DNA of 64,000 nt from Neohoeflea coraliihabitans (GTDB lineage Bacteria > Pseudomonadota > Alphaproteobacteria > Rhizobiales > Rhizobiaceae), in contig NZ_JAHWQX010000001.1 of the NCBI RefSeq assembly GCF_019334345.1, forward strand, positions 875,001 through 939,000. The letters run 5' to 3'. Within the stretch, counting starts at the first letter, position 1; each line of letters opens with the position of its first letter. The notes beneath the pieces were generated by a model. That model saw only the letters and a list, made by a program, of their open reading frames with translations. It ran no database searches and was not told the origin of the DNA. Positions 1-13,251 of this stretch are shown here, in pieces. The position numbers and the translations under genes are program-made.

Positions 1-1694
1 AGGGCTCCCGCCTCGTGCAGTCGGCCATTGCTGCGAAAGTGACCGACCGTGAGATCATGGAGGTCTCGACCATGGTGCGCGACGGCGATCGCGATGTGGT
101 CCGCAAGCAGCCCTTTGCCCATGTCCGGATGCTGCTTGCCGCAGCCGAGCCGCCCGCGAAGAAATACCCGGCCTTCGATCCTCTCGCTATTTTTGCCACG
201 GAGGACGTTGAGACCGTCGCCTCGGTCCGCACCGGCCAGATTTACGGCGCCGACGTCGATTCGGAGATCTCGCTGCGAACGCTGGATTTCCCGCTCGAGG
301 CGCCCGGGCGTCCCTATGCCGCCACGATGTCCCTTGAGGAAGCTGAGGAGACCGTGCGCACCAATGGCTCGGTGCTGACCGACGGAACCATTCAGCTGGC
401 GTCCCTCAACTATGTCGATCCGCGCCGTTTTGCCTCGAATTCCTTCGAACTTGATCTGACCATCAGCCCGAATGCCAACGTCGTCGCGGAAAATGTGTCG
501 GTCGCCGCGATGGAACCTGATTTCTTCCATCAGTCGTCCGAGTTCGTCGATGATGTCATACCGGCCCGCAAACCCGCGCCGATTACCGATGTCCTGACCG
601 GCGCCGGCTATCAGGGCGATCAGGTCAACGAGGCCTTGGCGGCGTTGCGCTCGCTCACCGGCCTCGCGGAGGTCGAGGAACTGAGCGCCGTACGCCTTGG
701 CGCGATGCAGCGTGGACCGGAGACAGAGATCGTCCGTCTGAGCATCTACGAGAAAGGTCGGCATCTCGGCACCGTGGCCCGGACTGATTCGGGAATCTTC
801 GTTCGCGGCAGCGAGCCGCCGTCCACGCCGGCGATTGCTTCAGCTTTCGAACAGGCTCCCGTCGCCCTTCCGGCTGGTCGCACGCCGCCGACCATCTACG
901 ACGGCATTTACCGCGCCGGTCTCGGTTATGACATGCCGCTCGACATGATTGGCCAGGTGATCCACCTTCTGGCCTCGAATGTCGACTTCAAGGCCAAGCT
1001 GCAGCCGAGCGATACGCTGCAAGCCTTCTTTTCCGTCGATGATGCCAAGGGGACCGCCAGCGACGAATCGGAATTGCTCTTCCTCGACGCCAAATTCGGC
1101 TCAAGCCACGTCCGGCTCTACCGGTTTCAGCATCCCGAGGACAATTCGATCGATTACTATGACCCGGAAGGGCGCAGCGCCAAATTGTTCCTGCTGCGCA
1201 CCCCCGTCCCGACCGGCAAGTTCCGCTCCGGCTTTGGCATGCGCCGCCATCCGATCCTGAAATACAATCGCATGCATTCGGGCGTTGACTGGTCAGCGCC
1301 GCGCGGCACGCCGATCCTGGCTGCCGGCAATGGCAAGGTGATCAAGGCTGGCTGGGATTCCGGCGGCTACGGCAAGCAGACGCTTATCCAGCACCCCAAC
1401 GGCTATGTCACGTCCTACAATCACCAGAGCCGTATCGCCAAGGGCGTCAAGCCCGGCGCCACGGTGCGCCAGGGCCAGGTGATCGGGTTTGTCGGCTCCA
1501 CCGGCCTGTCAACAGGGCCGCATTTGCACTACGAGCTGCATGTCAATGGCCGCAAGGTCGATCCGATGCGTGTACGCCTGCCGGACGGCAAGGTTCTCGA
1601 TGGTGAAGCGCTGGCATCGTTCAAACGCGAACGCCAGCGTATCGATTCGCTGTTGGGAATCGACGCCGAGGACACCAAGCTCGCCAGCCGCTAA
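1..1694 (+). CDS. M23 family (LytM-type) metallopeptidase, 5' end outside window
   Basis: The reading frame is open to the left edge (codons in frame from base 3), so the N-terminus is missing; the GTG at 15 is probably internal. The C-terminal 130 or so residues form a LytM/M23 zinc endopeptidase domain: HSGVD supplies the first His and Asp ligands, HLHYE the third, and the fold motif GSTGLSTGPHLHYE is intact, so the enzyme should be active. The family cleaves peptidoglycan cross-bridges in the envelope. The long N-terminal part (about 400 residues here) has no motif I recognise beyond a region typical of large rhizobial M23 proteins. It ends 43 bases before the convergent MmcQ-like gene. 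A weak stem followed by a T run at 1751-1768 may end transcription. The family call is secure; the substrate is inferred. Confidence 0.9.
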   Translation, partial: GSRLVQSAIAAKVTDREIMEVSTMVRDGDRDVVRKQPFAHVRMLLAAAEPPAKKYPAFDPLAIFATEDVETVASVRTGQIYGADVDSEISLRTLDFPLEAPGRPYAATMSLEEAEETVRTNGSVLTDGTIQLASLNYVDPRRFASNSFELDLTISPNANVVAENVSVAAMEPDFFHQSSEFVDDVIPARKPAPITDVLTGAGYQGDQVNEALAALRSLTGLAEVEELSAVRLGAMQRGPETEIVRLSIYEKGRHLGTVARTDSGIFVRGSEPPSTPAIASAFEQAPVALPAGRTPPTIYDGIYRAGLGYDMPLDMIGQVIHLLASNVDFKAKLQPSDTLQAFFSVDDAKGTASDESELLFLDAKFGSSHVRLYRFQHPEDNSIDYYDPEGRSAKLFLLRTPVPTGKFRSGFGMRRHPILKYNRMHSGVDWSAPRGTPILAAGNGKVIKAGWDSGGYGKQTLIQHPNGYVTSYNHQSRIAKGVKPGATVRQGQVIGFVGSTGLSTGPHLHYELHVNGRKVDPMRVRLPDGKVLDGEALASFKRERQRIDSLLGIDAEDTKLASR

Positions 1695-1737
1695 CGCGAC
1701 AGTGACCGTCAAAGGCGGCAGGTCCTTAGCGAACCCG

Positions 1738-2094
1738 TCAAAGGCCGAGTTCGCTGCGCGCCTTTTTCGTCAGCTTGGCGGTGACCAGGGCATGCGACTC
1801 GGCGATGAGATCGCAGAGCGTCGCCTCATCGATCGTGCGATCATCGCACCATTGCAGCCATTTCATGCCGCGCGTCGCAAGATAGGGAGCAGGCCGCACA
1901 CCGTGCGCATCGCGAAAGATCTCCCAGGCCATCTCCGAGGCCTTGAAGGTCACGTGACAGGCGCCGCCCTCCCCTTCGCGCGCCAGGGCGAAGACCTTGG
2001 CCCCGACCTTCCACACATGCGCGCCACCCCACTGGACAACCGTGTGAGTCGCCGGCAGCGCCGCGCACAGCCGGTCGAATTCCTCAAGCTGCAT
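1738..2094 (-). CDS. MmcQ/YjbR family protein
   Basis: This 118-residue protein matches the MmcQ/YjbR family, a small CyaY-like fold often annotated as DNA-binding but with no firm function. Family features are visible: an N-terminal helix (EEFDRLCAALP), the middle VWKVGAKVFAL strand pair, and the MKWLQWCDD segment before the C-terminal helices. The length is normal for the family. It lies between the M23 peptidase (convergent) and the clpB terminator, and appears to be a single-gene unit on the minus strand. Family assignment is good; no role can be given. Confidence 0.85.
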   Translation of the reverse strand: MQLEEFDRLCAALPATHTVVQWGGAHVWKVGAKVFALAREGEGGACHVTFKASEMAWEIFRDAHGVRPAPYLATRGMKWLQWCDDRTIDEATLCDLIAESHALVTAKLTKKARSELGL

Positions 2095-2111
2095 CGCGCT
2101 GCTCCTGAAAC

Positions 2112-2137
2112 TGAAAAAGCGGGCCGAAGCCCGCTTT
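2112..2137 (-). terminator. Rho-independent terminator of clpB
   Basis: Read on the minus strand this is a perfect 9-bp stem (AAAGCGGGC / GCCCGCTTT) closed by a TTCG tetraloop and followed by a short T run. It starts about 55 bases past the clpB stop codon and before the MmcQ/YjbR gene, so it should separate the two. Confidence 0.85.
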
Positions 2138-2190
2138 AACTTCTTCTGGCTCTGTCCGCTCGGTCAAGTGCGCCGCGCGGATTGCACCTC

Positions 2191-4809
<2,619 letters not shown>

Positions 4810-4901
4810 CTTCTTGCTCCTTGGCATGTCCCACCCGAATTGGCGCAGGACAGAGGGGTCCGGAGAGGCTCCCGTTCGCGGCAAGCCTCATGTCAATAGG
4901 G

Positions 4902-4930
4902 ATATGGGAACTGCCGGGAGTGAAGAAAAG
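4902..4930 (-). promoter_or_regulatory. Possible heat-shock (RpoH) promoter of clpB
   Basis: On the minus strand, about 93 bases before the clpB start, there is CCCATAT, which fits the RpoH -10 consensus. A weaker -35-like CTTTTC lies 16 bases further upstream. The -10 match and the gene it precedes make this plausible, but the -35 element is poor. Confidence 0.45.
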
Positions 4931-4943
4931 GACGCTCAAAAAC

Positions 4944-4973
4944 AAAAAAAACCGGCCACAAGGACCAGTTTTT
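4944..4973 (-). terminator. Terminator after the DUF4167 gene
   Basis: On the minus strand AAAACTGGTC pairs with GGCCGGTTTT (two G-U wobbles) and runs into a T tract. The stem is complete only on the minus strand, which fits termination of the DUF4167 gene that stops at 4997, upstream of the clpB promoter. Confidence 0.65.
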
Positions 4974-4996
4974 CAAAGTATCGATTTGCAAGAGGC

Positions 4997-5758
4997 TTAT
5001 TCGGCAGCCGTTGCTTCCGCAGTATCCTGCACAACCGATTGCGGCTGATCATCCTTGTCGGACGTCTTGACGCGGCGCGGCCGCCCACGGCGCCGCGGCG
5101 CCGGCTGCCCACCGGAAGCATCGGCAGAAGTCTCCTGCTGTTCCAATGCCACTTCGGCTGGAACGCCTTCAATCACGGGCTGCGGCGCATCCGGCTCAAC
5201 GGCATTCCGCTTTGGAGAACTGCGCCGCTTGCGCGGCCCGGCGTCGCGGTCGCGCGCTTCATTGCCGCCTTGATCACCGCCCCGCTCGTCGCTCCGGTCT
5301 GTATCTTCATCCCGGTTGCGCTCTGCACTGCGCGTCTCATCGGCTCGGCCAGCTTGGCGGCCACCCCGACCGTTTTCGCCGTTATGCGACTGCGCATCAT
5401 CATTGCTGGTGTTGCCGTTGTCATCATCGCGCGATTGTGCTTGCCGATCATCGCGCTGACCATCACGGTCGTCGCGTTGATTGCGCTCCTGCAACTGGGC
5501 CTGTGCGGCTGCAATGATGCGGTTGTAGTGTTCTGCGTGCTGCAGATAATTTTCAGCCATCACACGATCGCCCGAGCTTTGCGAATCGCGTGCCAGGCTC
5601 ATGTATTTGTCCGCGATGGTTTGTGCGGTCCCGCGAATTTTGACGTCCGGTCCGGAACTGTCATATGACCGCGACAGCGGATTCTGACCCTTGCGGTTGT
5701 TGTTGCCGCCGCTGTTGTTGCGACCGCGACCGCGCTTGTTCTGCTGACCTGGCCTCAT
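4997..5758 (-). CDS. DUF4167 domain protein, low-complexity Arg/Asp-rich tail
   Basis: The first 85 or so residues form the DUF4167 domain found in alphaproteobacteria: an Arg/Asn/Gly-rich start (MRPGQQNKRGRGRNN), then SRSYDSSGPDVKIRGTA and a helical core ending in AEHYNRIIAAAQAQL. The remaining 165 residues are disordered, full of Asp-Arg, Asn and Gln, with an AT-hook-like PRRRGRPRR near residue 225. The charge pattern suggests binding to RNA or nucleoid, but that is inference. Its position between prmC and clpB is the usual one in Hyphomicrobiales. It is 253 residues, with its own terminator. Confidence 0.85.
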   Translation of the reverse strand: MRPGQQNKRGRGRNNSGGNNNRKGQNPLSRSYDSSGPDVKIRGTAQTIADKYMSLARDSQSSGDRVMAENYLQHAEHYNRIIAAAQAQLQERNQRDDRDGQRDDRQAQSRDDDNGNTSNDDAQSHNGENGRGGRQAGRADETRSAERNRDEDTDRSDERGGDQGGNEARDRDAGPRKRRSSPKRNAVEPDAPQPVIEGVPAEVALEQQETSADASGGQPAPRRRGRPRRVKTSDKDDQPQSVVQDTAEATAAE

Positions 5759-6068
5759 TCCATATTCACCTGATTTAGCGTCCTGAAAATCCGGCCTGCA
5801 ATCTGTGCGTCCGGCTCGCGCGTAGCGCTTCGACAGAGATCCGCAATAACGGACCAGTCGTTGTTTATGGGTTTTGTAAAAGAAACCCGTACCGGAGACC
5901 GTCTCACGGTCCGCCTATGCCGTTATGGCAGCAGCCGTTCGAGCCTGAAGGATCGAATCTCTCGTAAGACTTGGGATCCAGTACTGGCCGGAACCGTAGA
6001 CAGGTTTTCCGGCAATTCCAAGCCCTTTCTTTGTGCAATTCCCGGAAAAACCGCGGAAATCGGCGATT
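5759..6068. other. Intergenic region between DUF4167 gene and prmC
   Basis: This 310-base gap carries no convincing reading frame. It must hold the promoter of the DUF4167 gene on the minus strand, but I cannot place one with confidence. Two short inverted repeats are visible: GGGTTT...AAACCC at 5869-5888 and GACCG...CGGTC at about 5898-5912. Neither has a T run, so neither looks like a terminator. Confidence 0.5.
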
Positions 6069-6947
6069 TCAGGCCTGGCTGAAACCGAGAACGCGAAGGA
6101 TCGCCGACAGATCACCGGCGCTCGAACACTGCACGAATCCCTTGTCGCAGAATATTGCGGCAACATCGCGGCCTTGTCCGATACCGATCTCGACAAGAAT
6201 GACCCCATCAGGGCGCAGCCGTCCCGAAGCCTGGGCTGCAATCGCCCGATAGGCATCAAGCCCGTCAGCGCCGCCGTCCAACGCCAGAAGCGGATCATGC
6301 AGCCGCACGCCAGGTTCCAGCGAACCGATCTCCGCACTGGCGATATAGGGTGGATTCGACACAATCAGATCAAACTGCTCTTCGCGCCCCTGCAGCCAGT
6401 CGCCCTGTACTGCCGCGAAGCGATCGCTCAGTCCGAGCGACGCGGCATTACCGGCTGCTGTAGCGACGGCATCCGGAGAAAGATCAACTCCAATGCAATG
6501 GCAGTTTTGCACCGCAGCAACGATCGACAGGCCGACAGCGCCCGTGCCGGTTCCAAGATCTGCGATCAAGAGGCCACCCTCCCTTAAAGGCCGGGATTGC
6601 AGGGTGGAAATGGCGACATCAACGAGCGTTTCGGTATCCGGACGGGGCTCGAGCGTGCCCGGCGAGAGCGCGAAATCATGGCCATGGAAGCCGCGTCGTC
6701 CCAGAATCCGGTGCGCCGGTTCCCCGGCAATCCTGCGCCGCGCCGCGGCGCGAAGGCGCGCCAGCTCATCGGCGTCGACGATACGCTCGGGCTGCAACAT
6801 GAGCTGAGTGCTCGACAGGTCGAGCAGACCGGACACCAGCAATCGTGCCTCAAACCCCGGATTGTCGAGCTCTGCCGCTGTAAATGCTCTGCGCAATGCC
6901 GAAAGCACCGCATCGACTGGTGCCGGGTCTTCAGGAAGTTCAGCCAT
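6069..6947 (-). CDS. prmC: Peptide chain release factor N5-glutamine methyltransferase
   Basis: PrmC methylates the glutamine of the GGQ motif of release factors using S-adenosylmethionine. The 292-residue protein has the PrmC N-terminal helical domain, the SAM motif [14 protein letters not shown] at about 130-143, and the diagnostic NPPY catalytic motif in [12 protein letters not shown]. Its ATG lies inside the end of prfA (8-base overlap, ATGGCTGA), so it is translated together with its own substrate. Confidence 0.96.
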   Translation of the reverse strand: MAELPEDPAPVDAVLSALRRAFTAAELDNPGFEARLLVSGLLDLSSTQLMLQPERIVDADELARLRAAARRRIAGEPAHRILGRRGFHGHDFALSPGTLEPRPDTETLVDVAISTLQSRPLREGGLLIADLGTGTGAVGLSIVAAVQNCHCIGVDLSPDAVATAAGNAASLGLSDRFAAVQGDWLQGREEQFDLIVSNPPYIASAEIGSLEPGVRLHDPLLALDGGADGLDAYRAIAAQASGRLRPDGVILVEIGIGQGRDVAAIFCDKGFVQCSSAGDLSAILRVLGFSQA

Positions 6948-8037
6948 CCCCCTGCCCGAGCGCCGCCAACTGATTGGCCTGATGATCGCTGATCAGCGCC
7001 TCCACGACATCGTCGATTTCGCCCATCATCATGCGGTCAAGCTTGTAAAGCGTCAGGTTGATCCGGTGGTCGGTCACCCGGCCCTGCGGAAAATTATAGG
7101 TCCGGATGCGCTCGGACCGGTCGCCCGAACCGACCTGACTTTTCCGGTCTGCCGAGCGGGCGCTGTCGGCCATTTCACGTTCGCGGTCGTAAAGCCGCGC
7201 CCGCAGCACCTGCATCGCACGCGCACGGTTCTGATGCTGCGATTTTTCCGAGGAGGTGACAACGAGACCGGTCGGCAGATGCGTGATCCGTACCGCCGAA
7301 TCCGTCGTGTTGACGTGCTGGCCGCCGGCACCCGAAGCGCGCATCGTATCGATGCGGATATCCTCGGGGCGGATATCGATATCGATATCCGCAGCTTCCG
7401 GAAGCACCGCGACGGTCGCGGCAGAGGTGTGAATCCGCCCCCCTGATTCAGTTTCCGGAACCCGTTGCACCCGGTGCACACCCGATTCGAATTTCAGCCG
7501 CGCAAAGGCCCCATGTCCGGCGATTGTCGCGATGATTTCCTTGTAGCCGCCGACCTCGCCCTCGCTTGCCGACAGCACCTCGACGCGCCAGTTGCGGGCC
7601 GCCGCATAGCGCTCATACATCCGAAACAGATCGCCCGCGAACAGCGCCGCCTCAGAACCGCCGGTCCCGGCTCTGATCTCGAGAATGACACTGCGCTGAT
7701 CGGCAGCGTCCGTCGGCAGCAAGAGTATCTGGATATCGCTCTCGAGTGCGCCGATGCGCGTCTTCAGACCTGCCAGTTCCAGTTCTGCCAGTTCGCGCAT
7801 TTCCTTGTCGGTTGATCTGTCCGACAGGATATCGCCAAGGTCGTCCCGTTCCCGCTTTGCCTTCTCCAGTTCGCTGATTTTCTTCACCAGCGGCTCCAGC
7901 TCCGCATATTCCGAAGCCAGCCGGACGTAGGCGTCCGCATCCGGACCGGCCGCCATGCGCGCTTCGACTTCGTCGAAACGCCGCTGCAGCTCGCGCATTT
8001 TATCGAGGGGAAGTTTGGCCATGAGAGTTGGATGCAA
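6940..8037 (-). CDS. prfA: Peptide chain release factor 1
   Basis: RF1 ends translation at UAA and UAG codons on the ribosome. The protein has a coiled N-terminal domain, the GGQ peptidyl-hydrolysis motif in [16 protein letters not shown] (about 235-250), and a normal length. The ATG at 8037 has AGGA four bases upstream, inside the ptsP stop; MAKLPLDK at 8022 is the more conventional start but has a poor ribosome site, giving 365 or 360 residues. It follows ptsP by two bases and overlaps prmC, so ptsP-prfA-prmC is one operon. Confidence 0.97.
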   Translation of the reverse strand: MHPTLMAKLPLDKMRELQRRFDEVEARMAAGPDADAYVRLASEYAELEPLVKKISELEKAKRERDDLGDILSDRSTDKEMRELAELELAGLKTRIGALESDIQILLLPTDAADQRSVILEIRAGTGGSEAALFAGDLFRMYERYAAARNWRVEVLSASEGEVGGYKEIIATIAGHGAFARLKFESGVHRVQRVPETESGGRIHTSAATVAVLPEAADIDIDIRPEDIRIDTMRASGAGGQHVNTTDSAVRITHLPTGLVVTSSEKSQHQNRARAMQVLRARLYDREREMADSARSADRKSQVGSGDRSERIRTYNFPQGRVTDHRINLTLYKLDRMMMGEIDDVVEALISDHQANQLAALGQGDG

Positions 8038-8039
8038 TC

Positions 8040-10301
8040 CTAGATGCTGACGTCATTCTGATCGGCGAATTCCGTCAGAAGAGACCGGATCGTCTGCCCG
8101 CTGTCGGGTTGGTCGAGAGCGGCGAGAAGGTGCGACTGCAATTGCTTCGCATCAAGTGAAAGCAACATCGCCTTCACCGGCCCGATGGCCGCCGGGGTCA
8201 TCGAGATCGATCGGAAACCGAGGCCGATCAGCGCCATGGCCGACAGGGGCCGCCCCGCGAGTTCGCCGCACAGGGTCAGTGGCGTGCGGGTCCTGTCAGC
8301 CGCCTCGACCACCTGCCGCAACAGGCGCAGGAAAGGACGACTGAGCGGATCGAACCGGTTTGACACACGCGCATTGCCACGATCCGCCGCCATTACGAAC
8401 TGGAACAGATCGTTCGATCCCACCGACAGGAAATCCACTTCCTGCAGCAATTCGTCAAGTTGCCACATCAGGTTCGGAACCTCGAGCATGGCGCCGAACT
8501 GCAGCCGCTTCGGCAGCGTATAGCCGAACCGCGACAGCCGGTTGACTTCCTTTTTGAGCAATGCCTTGGCGGCCCGCAATTCGTTGACCTCGGTGACCAT
8601 CGGCACCATCAGCTTCAGCTCGGCGCCGGCCGCCGCCCGCAGGAGGGCGCGAAACTGCGTTCGCAGCAATGCAGGCCGATCCAGAGACAACCGCAGCGCG
8701 CGCCAGCCAAGCGCCGGATTCTCTTCTTCTGCCGAGCGGAAAAAGGGCACCACCTTGTCGCCGCCCACATCGAGCGTCCGGAATGTCACGGGATGATCGC
8801 CCGCCTGTCGCAACACGCTGCGATAAAAGCTTTCCTGCTCCTCGATCTTCGGCATTGTCGAAGCGATCATGAACTGCAGTTCGGTTCTGAACAGCCCAAT
8901 CCCCTGCGCCCCGCATTCGTCAAGCTGCGGCAGGTCAACGAGCAGGCCGGCATTCATCTGCAGATCGACGGAGATCCCGTCCTTGCTCTCGGATGGCAAT
9001 CCGCGCAGCGCCCGGAACTGCTCCTGGCGGCGGGCCCGGAACCGAACCTTGTCGGCATAGGCCGACTCGAGCTCCGGCACCGGCCGCAAATGCACCTGGC
9101 CATCCTCGCCATCGACAATGATCGCATCGCGGTTCTCTGCCAGCGAGACGATCCCCGCCGCCTGGCCGACCACCGGGATTCCCATCGCCCGCGCCACGAT
9201 GACCACATGGCTGGTCACCGCCCCGTCCTCCAGGATCAGGCCGCGTATCGCTTCGCGCGGATAATCGAGAAGTTCCGCCGCCCCCATCGCACGAGCGACG
9301 ATGATGGCATCGTCCGGCAGCGACGCGCCGCCCGGTTCGAAGCCGGTCAGTTTGCGCATCAGCCGATTGGCCAGATCATCAAAGTCATGCAACCTTTCGC
9401 GCAAGTAGGGATCGGTCATGTGGATCATGCGCGCGCGCGTATCGCTTTGCACCTTTTCCACGGCCGCTTCCGCTGTCAGACCGTTGCGCACCGCCTCCTC
9501 CAGCTTGCGCACCCAGCCCCGGTCATGCGCGAACATCCGGTAAGCCTCCAGCACCGCCCGGTGCTCACCCTCCATCGAGACATCGCGGCGCGACAGCATG
9601 TCGTCGATCGAGATCCGCAGCGAATCAAGAGCCTCTTCGAGACGCGCTATTTCCGCATCGGCGTCATCGTTCAAAAGATTGGTGACGACCATCCGCGGCT
9701 CGTGCAAAACGACATAGCCAAGCCCAATGCCATCGCCATAGGCGTTTGCATCGATTGTCACGGGACGGGTGAGATCAAGTTCGACGCCGGAGGTCGACAT
9801 CTGTCGCAGCTCGCCGGTGGCAATCATTTCGGCGAGAATCATCGCCGTCGTCTCGAGCGCCTCCAATTCATCATCGCGATACTTGCGATAAGCCTTGTTC
9901 TGCACGACCAGCACGCCGAGCGACCGGCCGGCTCTCAGGATCGGCACGCCGAGAAAGGAGTGGAAGATTTCCTCACCGGTTTCCGGCAGATAGGTGAATG
10001 CGGGATGCGTCTGCGCGTCCGAAAGATTGAGCGCCCGGGCGCTGGCAGCAATCGTTCCGACCAGCCCCTGCCCCATCTTCAGCTGCGAGTGGTGGACGGC
10101 GTCCTTGTTAAGCCCTTCTGTGGCAAACAGTTCCAGCGCCCCGTCGGCCCGCAGCACGTAAAAAGAGCACACTTCGGCCACCATGTTGGACGCGATCTGG
10201 CGCACAATATGGTCTAGGCGCTCCTGTGGCTCCAACGGTTCCGCCATCAGTTCGCGCAACCGCCGGAGCAACACGCGCGGACCTGTCGAGAGGTCTCTCA
10301 T
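8040..10301 (-). CDS. ptsP: Phosphoenolpyruvate-protein phosphotransferase of the nitrogen PTS (Enzyme I Ntr)
   Basis: PtsP takes phosphate from PEP and passes it to NPr, the first step of the regulatory nitrogen PTS. The 753-residue protein has an N-terminal GAF domain (about 15-165), then the Enzyme I part: the swivelling domain with active-site His in [15 protein letters not shown], and the PEP-binding barrel with [12 protein letters not shown] and TLCGELAG. The GAF domain separates it from sugar-PTS Enzyme I. Upstream is lysC in the same direction, downstream prfA with almost no gap. Confidence 0.96.
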   Translation of the reverse strand: MRDLSTGPRVLLRRLRELMAEPLEPQERLDHIVRQIASNMVAEVCSFYVLRADGALELFATEGLNKDAVHHSQLKMGQGLVGTIAASARALNLSDAQTHPAFTYLPETGEEIFHSFLGVPILRAGRSLGVLVVQNKAYRKYRDDELEALETTAMILAEMIATGELRQMSTSGVELDLTRPVTIDANAYGDGIGLGYVVLHEPRMVVTNLLNDDADAEIARLEEALDSLRISIDDMLSRRDVSMEGEHRAVLEAYRMFAHDRGWVRKLEEAVRNGLTAEAAVEKVQSDTRARMIHMTDPYLRERLHDFDDLANRLMRKLTGFEPGGASLPDDAIIVARAMGAAELLDYPREAIRGLILEDGAVTSHVVIVARAMGIPVVGQAAGIVSLAENRDAIIVDGEDGQVHLRPVPELESAYADKVRFRARRQEQFRALRGLPSESKDGISVDLQMNAGLLVDLPQLDECGAQGIGLFRTELQFMIASTMPKIEEQESFYRSVLRQAGDHPVTFRTLDVGGDKVVPFFRSAEEENPALGWRALRLSLDRPALLRTQFRALLRAAAGAELKLMVPMVTEVNELRAAKALLKKEVNRLSRFGYTLPKRLQFGAMLEVPNLMWQLDELLQEVDFLSVGSNDLFQFVMAADRGNARVSNRFDPLSRPFLRLLRQVVEAADRTRTPLTLCGELAGRPLSAMALIGLGFRSISMTPAAIGPVKAMLLSLDAKQLQSHLLAALDQPDSGQTIRSLLTEFADQNDVSI

Positions 10302-10387
10302 CGCGCTTGCTCTTCCCCCGTATTCATACCGTTCGCCACCTCTTAGCGGAGATGCGCGGTTAGCCCGGCGGCCCTGTTGTTATTGAA

Positions 10388-11662
10388 TCAAGTCTTATCG
10401 AGACCATAGACGGAATGCAAAGTCCGCACCGCGAGTTCTGCATAAGCCCCATCGATCAGGATTGAGATCTTGATCTCGGAAGTCGTGATCGCTTTGATAT
10501 TGATGGACTTTTCCGCCAATGCCTTGAAAGCGGTCGCCGCCACGCCCGCGTGACTGCGCATCCCGATGCCGATCACCGAGATTTTCGCCAGCCCGCTCTC
10601 ACTCTGCACCACGTCAAAGCCGATCGCCTGCCGCTGCTTTTCAAGCTGATCCAGCGCCTTGTCGACATCCGCCGACGGCACCGTGAATGTCATGTCGGTG
10701 CGCGATCCGTCCTCGGATATGTTCTGGACGATCATGTCGACATTGATATGTGCATCGGCGAGCGGGCCGAATACGGCGGCCGAGACGCCCGGCCGGTCTG
10801 AAACGCGCCGCAATGAAATTTGCGCTTCGTCCTTGGCATAGGCGATGCCGGTAACAACTTCCTGTTCCACGATTTCTTCCTCGTCGCAAATCAGCGTGCC
10901 GGGTGGATTGAGCGGATCGCTCATGCCCGGCGCATCGGGATCATCGAAACTCGAACGCACGAATGTGCGCACATTGTGCACCATCGCCAGCTCGACCGAG
11001 CGCACCTGAAGCACTTTGGCGCCCAGCGATGCCATTTCCAGCATCTCTTCAAAGGCAATCTTCTTCATCCGCCGCGCCTTCGGCTCGATGCGCGGATCGG
11101 TGGTGTAAACGCCGTCGACGTCCGTATAGATGTCGCAGCGGTCAGCCTTGACCGCGGCCGCCACCGCAACCGCGCTGGTATCCGAGCCGCCACGTCCGAG
11201 AGTTGCGATCCGGTTGTCCGGCCCGATGCCCTGAAAGCCGGCAATCACCGCGACCTGACCGGCCTCGAAGCGGCTGACCAGATCGCCGCCCTCGATTTCG
11301 AGAATGCGGGCCGCGCCGTGCACATTGTCGGTCCTCACCGGCACCTGCCAGCCCTGCCAGGACCGCGCATCGACGCCCATCGCCTGCAGCGCGATAGCCA
11401 GCAGACCGCTGCTGACCTGCTCCCCCGAGGCGACCACCGCATCATATTCACGTGCGTCGTAGAACGGGGCCTGCGCTCCGGCAACCTTCGGCATGGTCTG
11501 CACCCAGTTGACAAGTTCGTTGGTCTTGCCGGCCATCGCCGAGACCACGACGGCAACCTGGTTCCCGGCCTCCACCTCGCGCTTGACATGCCGCGCCACA
11601 TTGTGGATCCGCTCCAGGTCGGCCACCGATGTGCCGCCAAACTTCATCACGATACGCGCCAT
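10388..11662 (-). CDS. lysC: Aspartate kinase
   Basis: Aspartokinase phosphorylates aspartate, the first step to lysine, threonine and methionine. The kinase domain begins with [13 protein letters not shown] and contains [11 protein letters not shown]. The C-terminal 160 residues hold two ACT repeats, the usual site of feedback control. The frame reaches 11884, but the ATG at 11662 gives the family-typical N-terminus and 424 residues, with GGA about 9 bases upstream. It is divergent from ubiG, an arrangement common in this order. LysA, ending the lysine branch, lies at 56 kb. Confidence 0.96.
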   Translation of the reverse strand: MARIVMKFGGTSVADLERIHNVARHVKREVEAGNQVAVVVSAMAGKTNELVNWVQTMPKVAGAQAPFYDAREYDAVVASGEQVSSGLLAIALQAMGVDARSWQGWQVPVRTDNVHGAARILEIEGGDLVSRFEAGQVAVIAGFQGIGPDNRIATLGRGGSDTSAVAVAAAVKADRCDIYTDVDGVYTTDPRIEPKARRMKKIAFEEMLEMASLGAKVLQVRSVELAMVHNVRTFVRSSFDDPDAPGMSDPLNPPGTLICDEEEIVEQEVVTGIAYAKDEAQISLRRVSDRPGVSAAVFGPLADAHINVDMIVQNISEDGSRTDMTFTVPSADVDKALDQLEKQRQAIGFDVVQSESGLAKISVIGIGMRSHAGVAATAFKALAEKSINIKAITTSEIKISILIDGAYAELAVRTLHSVYGLDKT

Positions 11663-11946
11663 GCTGTATTTCCGGTAAGACCGCCCTGCCGTGAGCCCGC
11701 TGCTCGTCGGGATCGAAAATGAGGTCCGCTTTGGCGGACACGAAGTGCCGGTTTTCCACCGCGCAAGAAAAACGCCCCGGTCCAACGGAGCGAAATCTGC
11801 GGCCCTCATAGCTAAAAACCCTGTGGCCTGCAACATCGCCGCGGATGTGGCGCGACAAGTTCGTTGTCCGCGCCAGCCGCTCAAACCTTGACAAAGGCCC
11901 GTTCAGACGAAACTTGAAGGCAAGGTGCCGGAAAAGGAAACCCGCC

Positions 11947-12714
11947 ATGCCCGAAACTGCTCAGAATGGAACGCCCAGAACAACGATCGATGATCGCGAA
12001 GTCGAGCGGTTCTCGCAGATTGCGCAGGAATGGTGGGATCCGGACGGCAAGTTCAAGCCGTTGCACAAGTTCAATCCGGTTCGTCTGAGCTATGTGCGCG
12101 ACAAGATCTGCGAGCATTTCGATCGCGATCCGAAAGCGATGCGGCCGCTGACCGGCCTGCGCATCCTCGATATCGGCTGCGGCGGCGGTTTGCTGTGCGA
12201 ACCGCTTGCACGCATGGGTGCCGAGGTTGTCGGGGCCGATGCCTCTGAAACCAATATCGAGGTGGCGAAATTGCATGCCACATCGCAGACCATTGAGATC
12301 GACTATCGCGCAACCACCGCCGAGGCACTGGCCGAGGCCGGTGAAACCTTCGACATTGTGCTCAACATGGAAGTGGTCGAGCATGTCTCCGATGTCGATT
12401 TGTTTCTCGAGTCCTGCGCCGCCATGGTGCGCCCGGGCGGATTGATGGTGGTCGCTACGATCAACCGCACGCCAAAAGCCATGGCCTTCGCCATTATCGG
12501 TGCCGAACTGGTGTTGCGCTGGCTGCCACGCGGCACCCATCAATATGACAAGCTTGTGAAACCGACGGAGATCGAAAGGCCGCTTTCGGAAAACGGCATG
12601 GGCATTATCGATCGCACTGGCGTGACTTACAGCCCGTTACAGGACCGGTGGCAGCTTTCGCGTGACATGGACGTCAATTACATGCTTCTCGCAGCCCGCC
12701 CGCAACCGGCCTGA
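11947..12714 (+). CDS. ubiG: Ubiquinone biosynthesis O-methyltransferase
   Basis: UbiG performs both O-methylations in ubiquinone synthesis using SAM. The 255-residue protein has motif [20 protein letters not shown], the post-I acidic residue in VGADAS, and the family-specific [10 protein letters not shown] and [13 protein letters not shown] segments. The frame is open upstream to 11845; the ATG at 11947 is preceded by AAAGGAAA and begins just before the conserved domain. The 284 bases between lysC and ubiG are a divergent promoter region. Confidence 0.95.
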   Translation: MPETAQNGTPRTTIDDREVERFSQIAQEWWDPDGKFKPLHKFNPVRLSYVRDKICEHFDRDPKAMRPLTGLRILDIGCGGGLLCEPLARMGAEVVGADASETNIEVAKLHATSQTIEIDYRATTAEALAEAGETFDIVLNMEVVEHVSDVDLFLESCAAMVRPGGLMVVATINRTPKAMAFAIIGAELVLRWLPRGTHQYDKLVKPTEIERPLSENGMGIIDRTGVTYSPLQDRWQLSRDMDVNYMLLAARPQPA

Positions 12715-12741
12715 CGCCGCATCGGCCCTCGGTTGCCGCGC

Positions 12742-13251
12742 TCAGTTGAGATCTTCGGGAAGCGTCGGCAGCGGCGCAATCTCGATCCCCTCTTCGATCA
12801 GGGCCTTGGCATCTTCGAGGCTCGCCCGTCCGATTATTCCGCGCTCTTCCGCCTCGCCGTGGTGAATGCGGCGGGCTTCCTCCGGAAACCGGTCGCCCAC
12901 GTCTTCCGACTGGGCCCGCACTTGCCGCACCACTTCCCGCACAGCCTTGATCATTTCTGCTTTTCGCGGGTCGATGGCTCCCGCAACCGCCATCGGCGCG
13001 CTTGCACCGGCGGCTTTGGTCGTGTCGGAACCTGCGCCCACCGCACCGGCTTCTGATGCTCTAGAACCCGGCGACCCCCGGCGCCTCGACGTGGCGATGG
13101 CCGGTGCCATCAATGCCTTTTCGACGTTCGTCGAACCACATGACGGGCATGCCACCAGTTTGCGGGCCCGTTGACGATCGAAATCATCATTTGAGGCAAA
13201 CCAGATCTCGAACTGGTGCGCATGCTCACAATTGAGCGAAAACCGGATCAT
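12742..13251 (-). CDS. DUF1178 family protein, putative zinc-binding
   Basis: This 169-residue protein starts with MIRFSLNCEHAHQFEIWFAS, the conserved DUF1178 opening, and has a CPSCGS pair that with the early Cys could bind zinc. The middle is Ala/Ser/Gly-rich and the C-terminal half is the conserved helical segment (VREVVRQVRAQSEDVGDRF, GEAEERGIIG). Function is unknown. It overlaps the upstream nitrilase gene by four bases (ATGA), so it is co-translated in the comF-grxC-nitrilase direction. Confidence 0.9.
   Translation of the reverse strand: MIRFSLNCEHAHQFEIWFASNDDFDRQRARKLVACPSCGSTNVEKALMAPAIATSRRRGSPGSRASEAGAVGAGSDTTKAAGASAPMAVAGAIDPRKAEMIKAVREVVRQVRAQSEDVGDRFPEEARRIHHGEAEERGIIGRASLEDAKALIEEGIEIAPLPTLPEDLN

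Noticed and set aside
8460-10217. 585-codon plus-strand open frame
   Set aside because: Lies opposite ptsP, whose domains are intact; composition (His, Arg and Gln rich) is that of an antisense frame.
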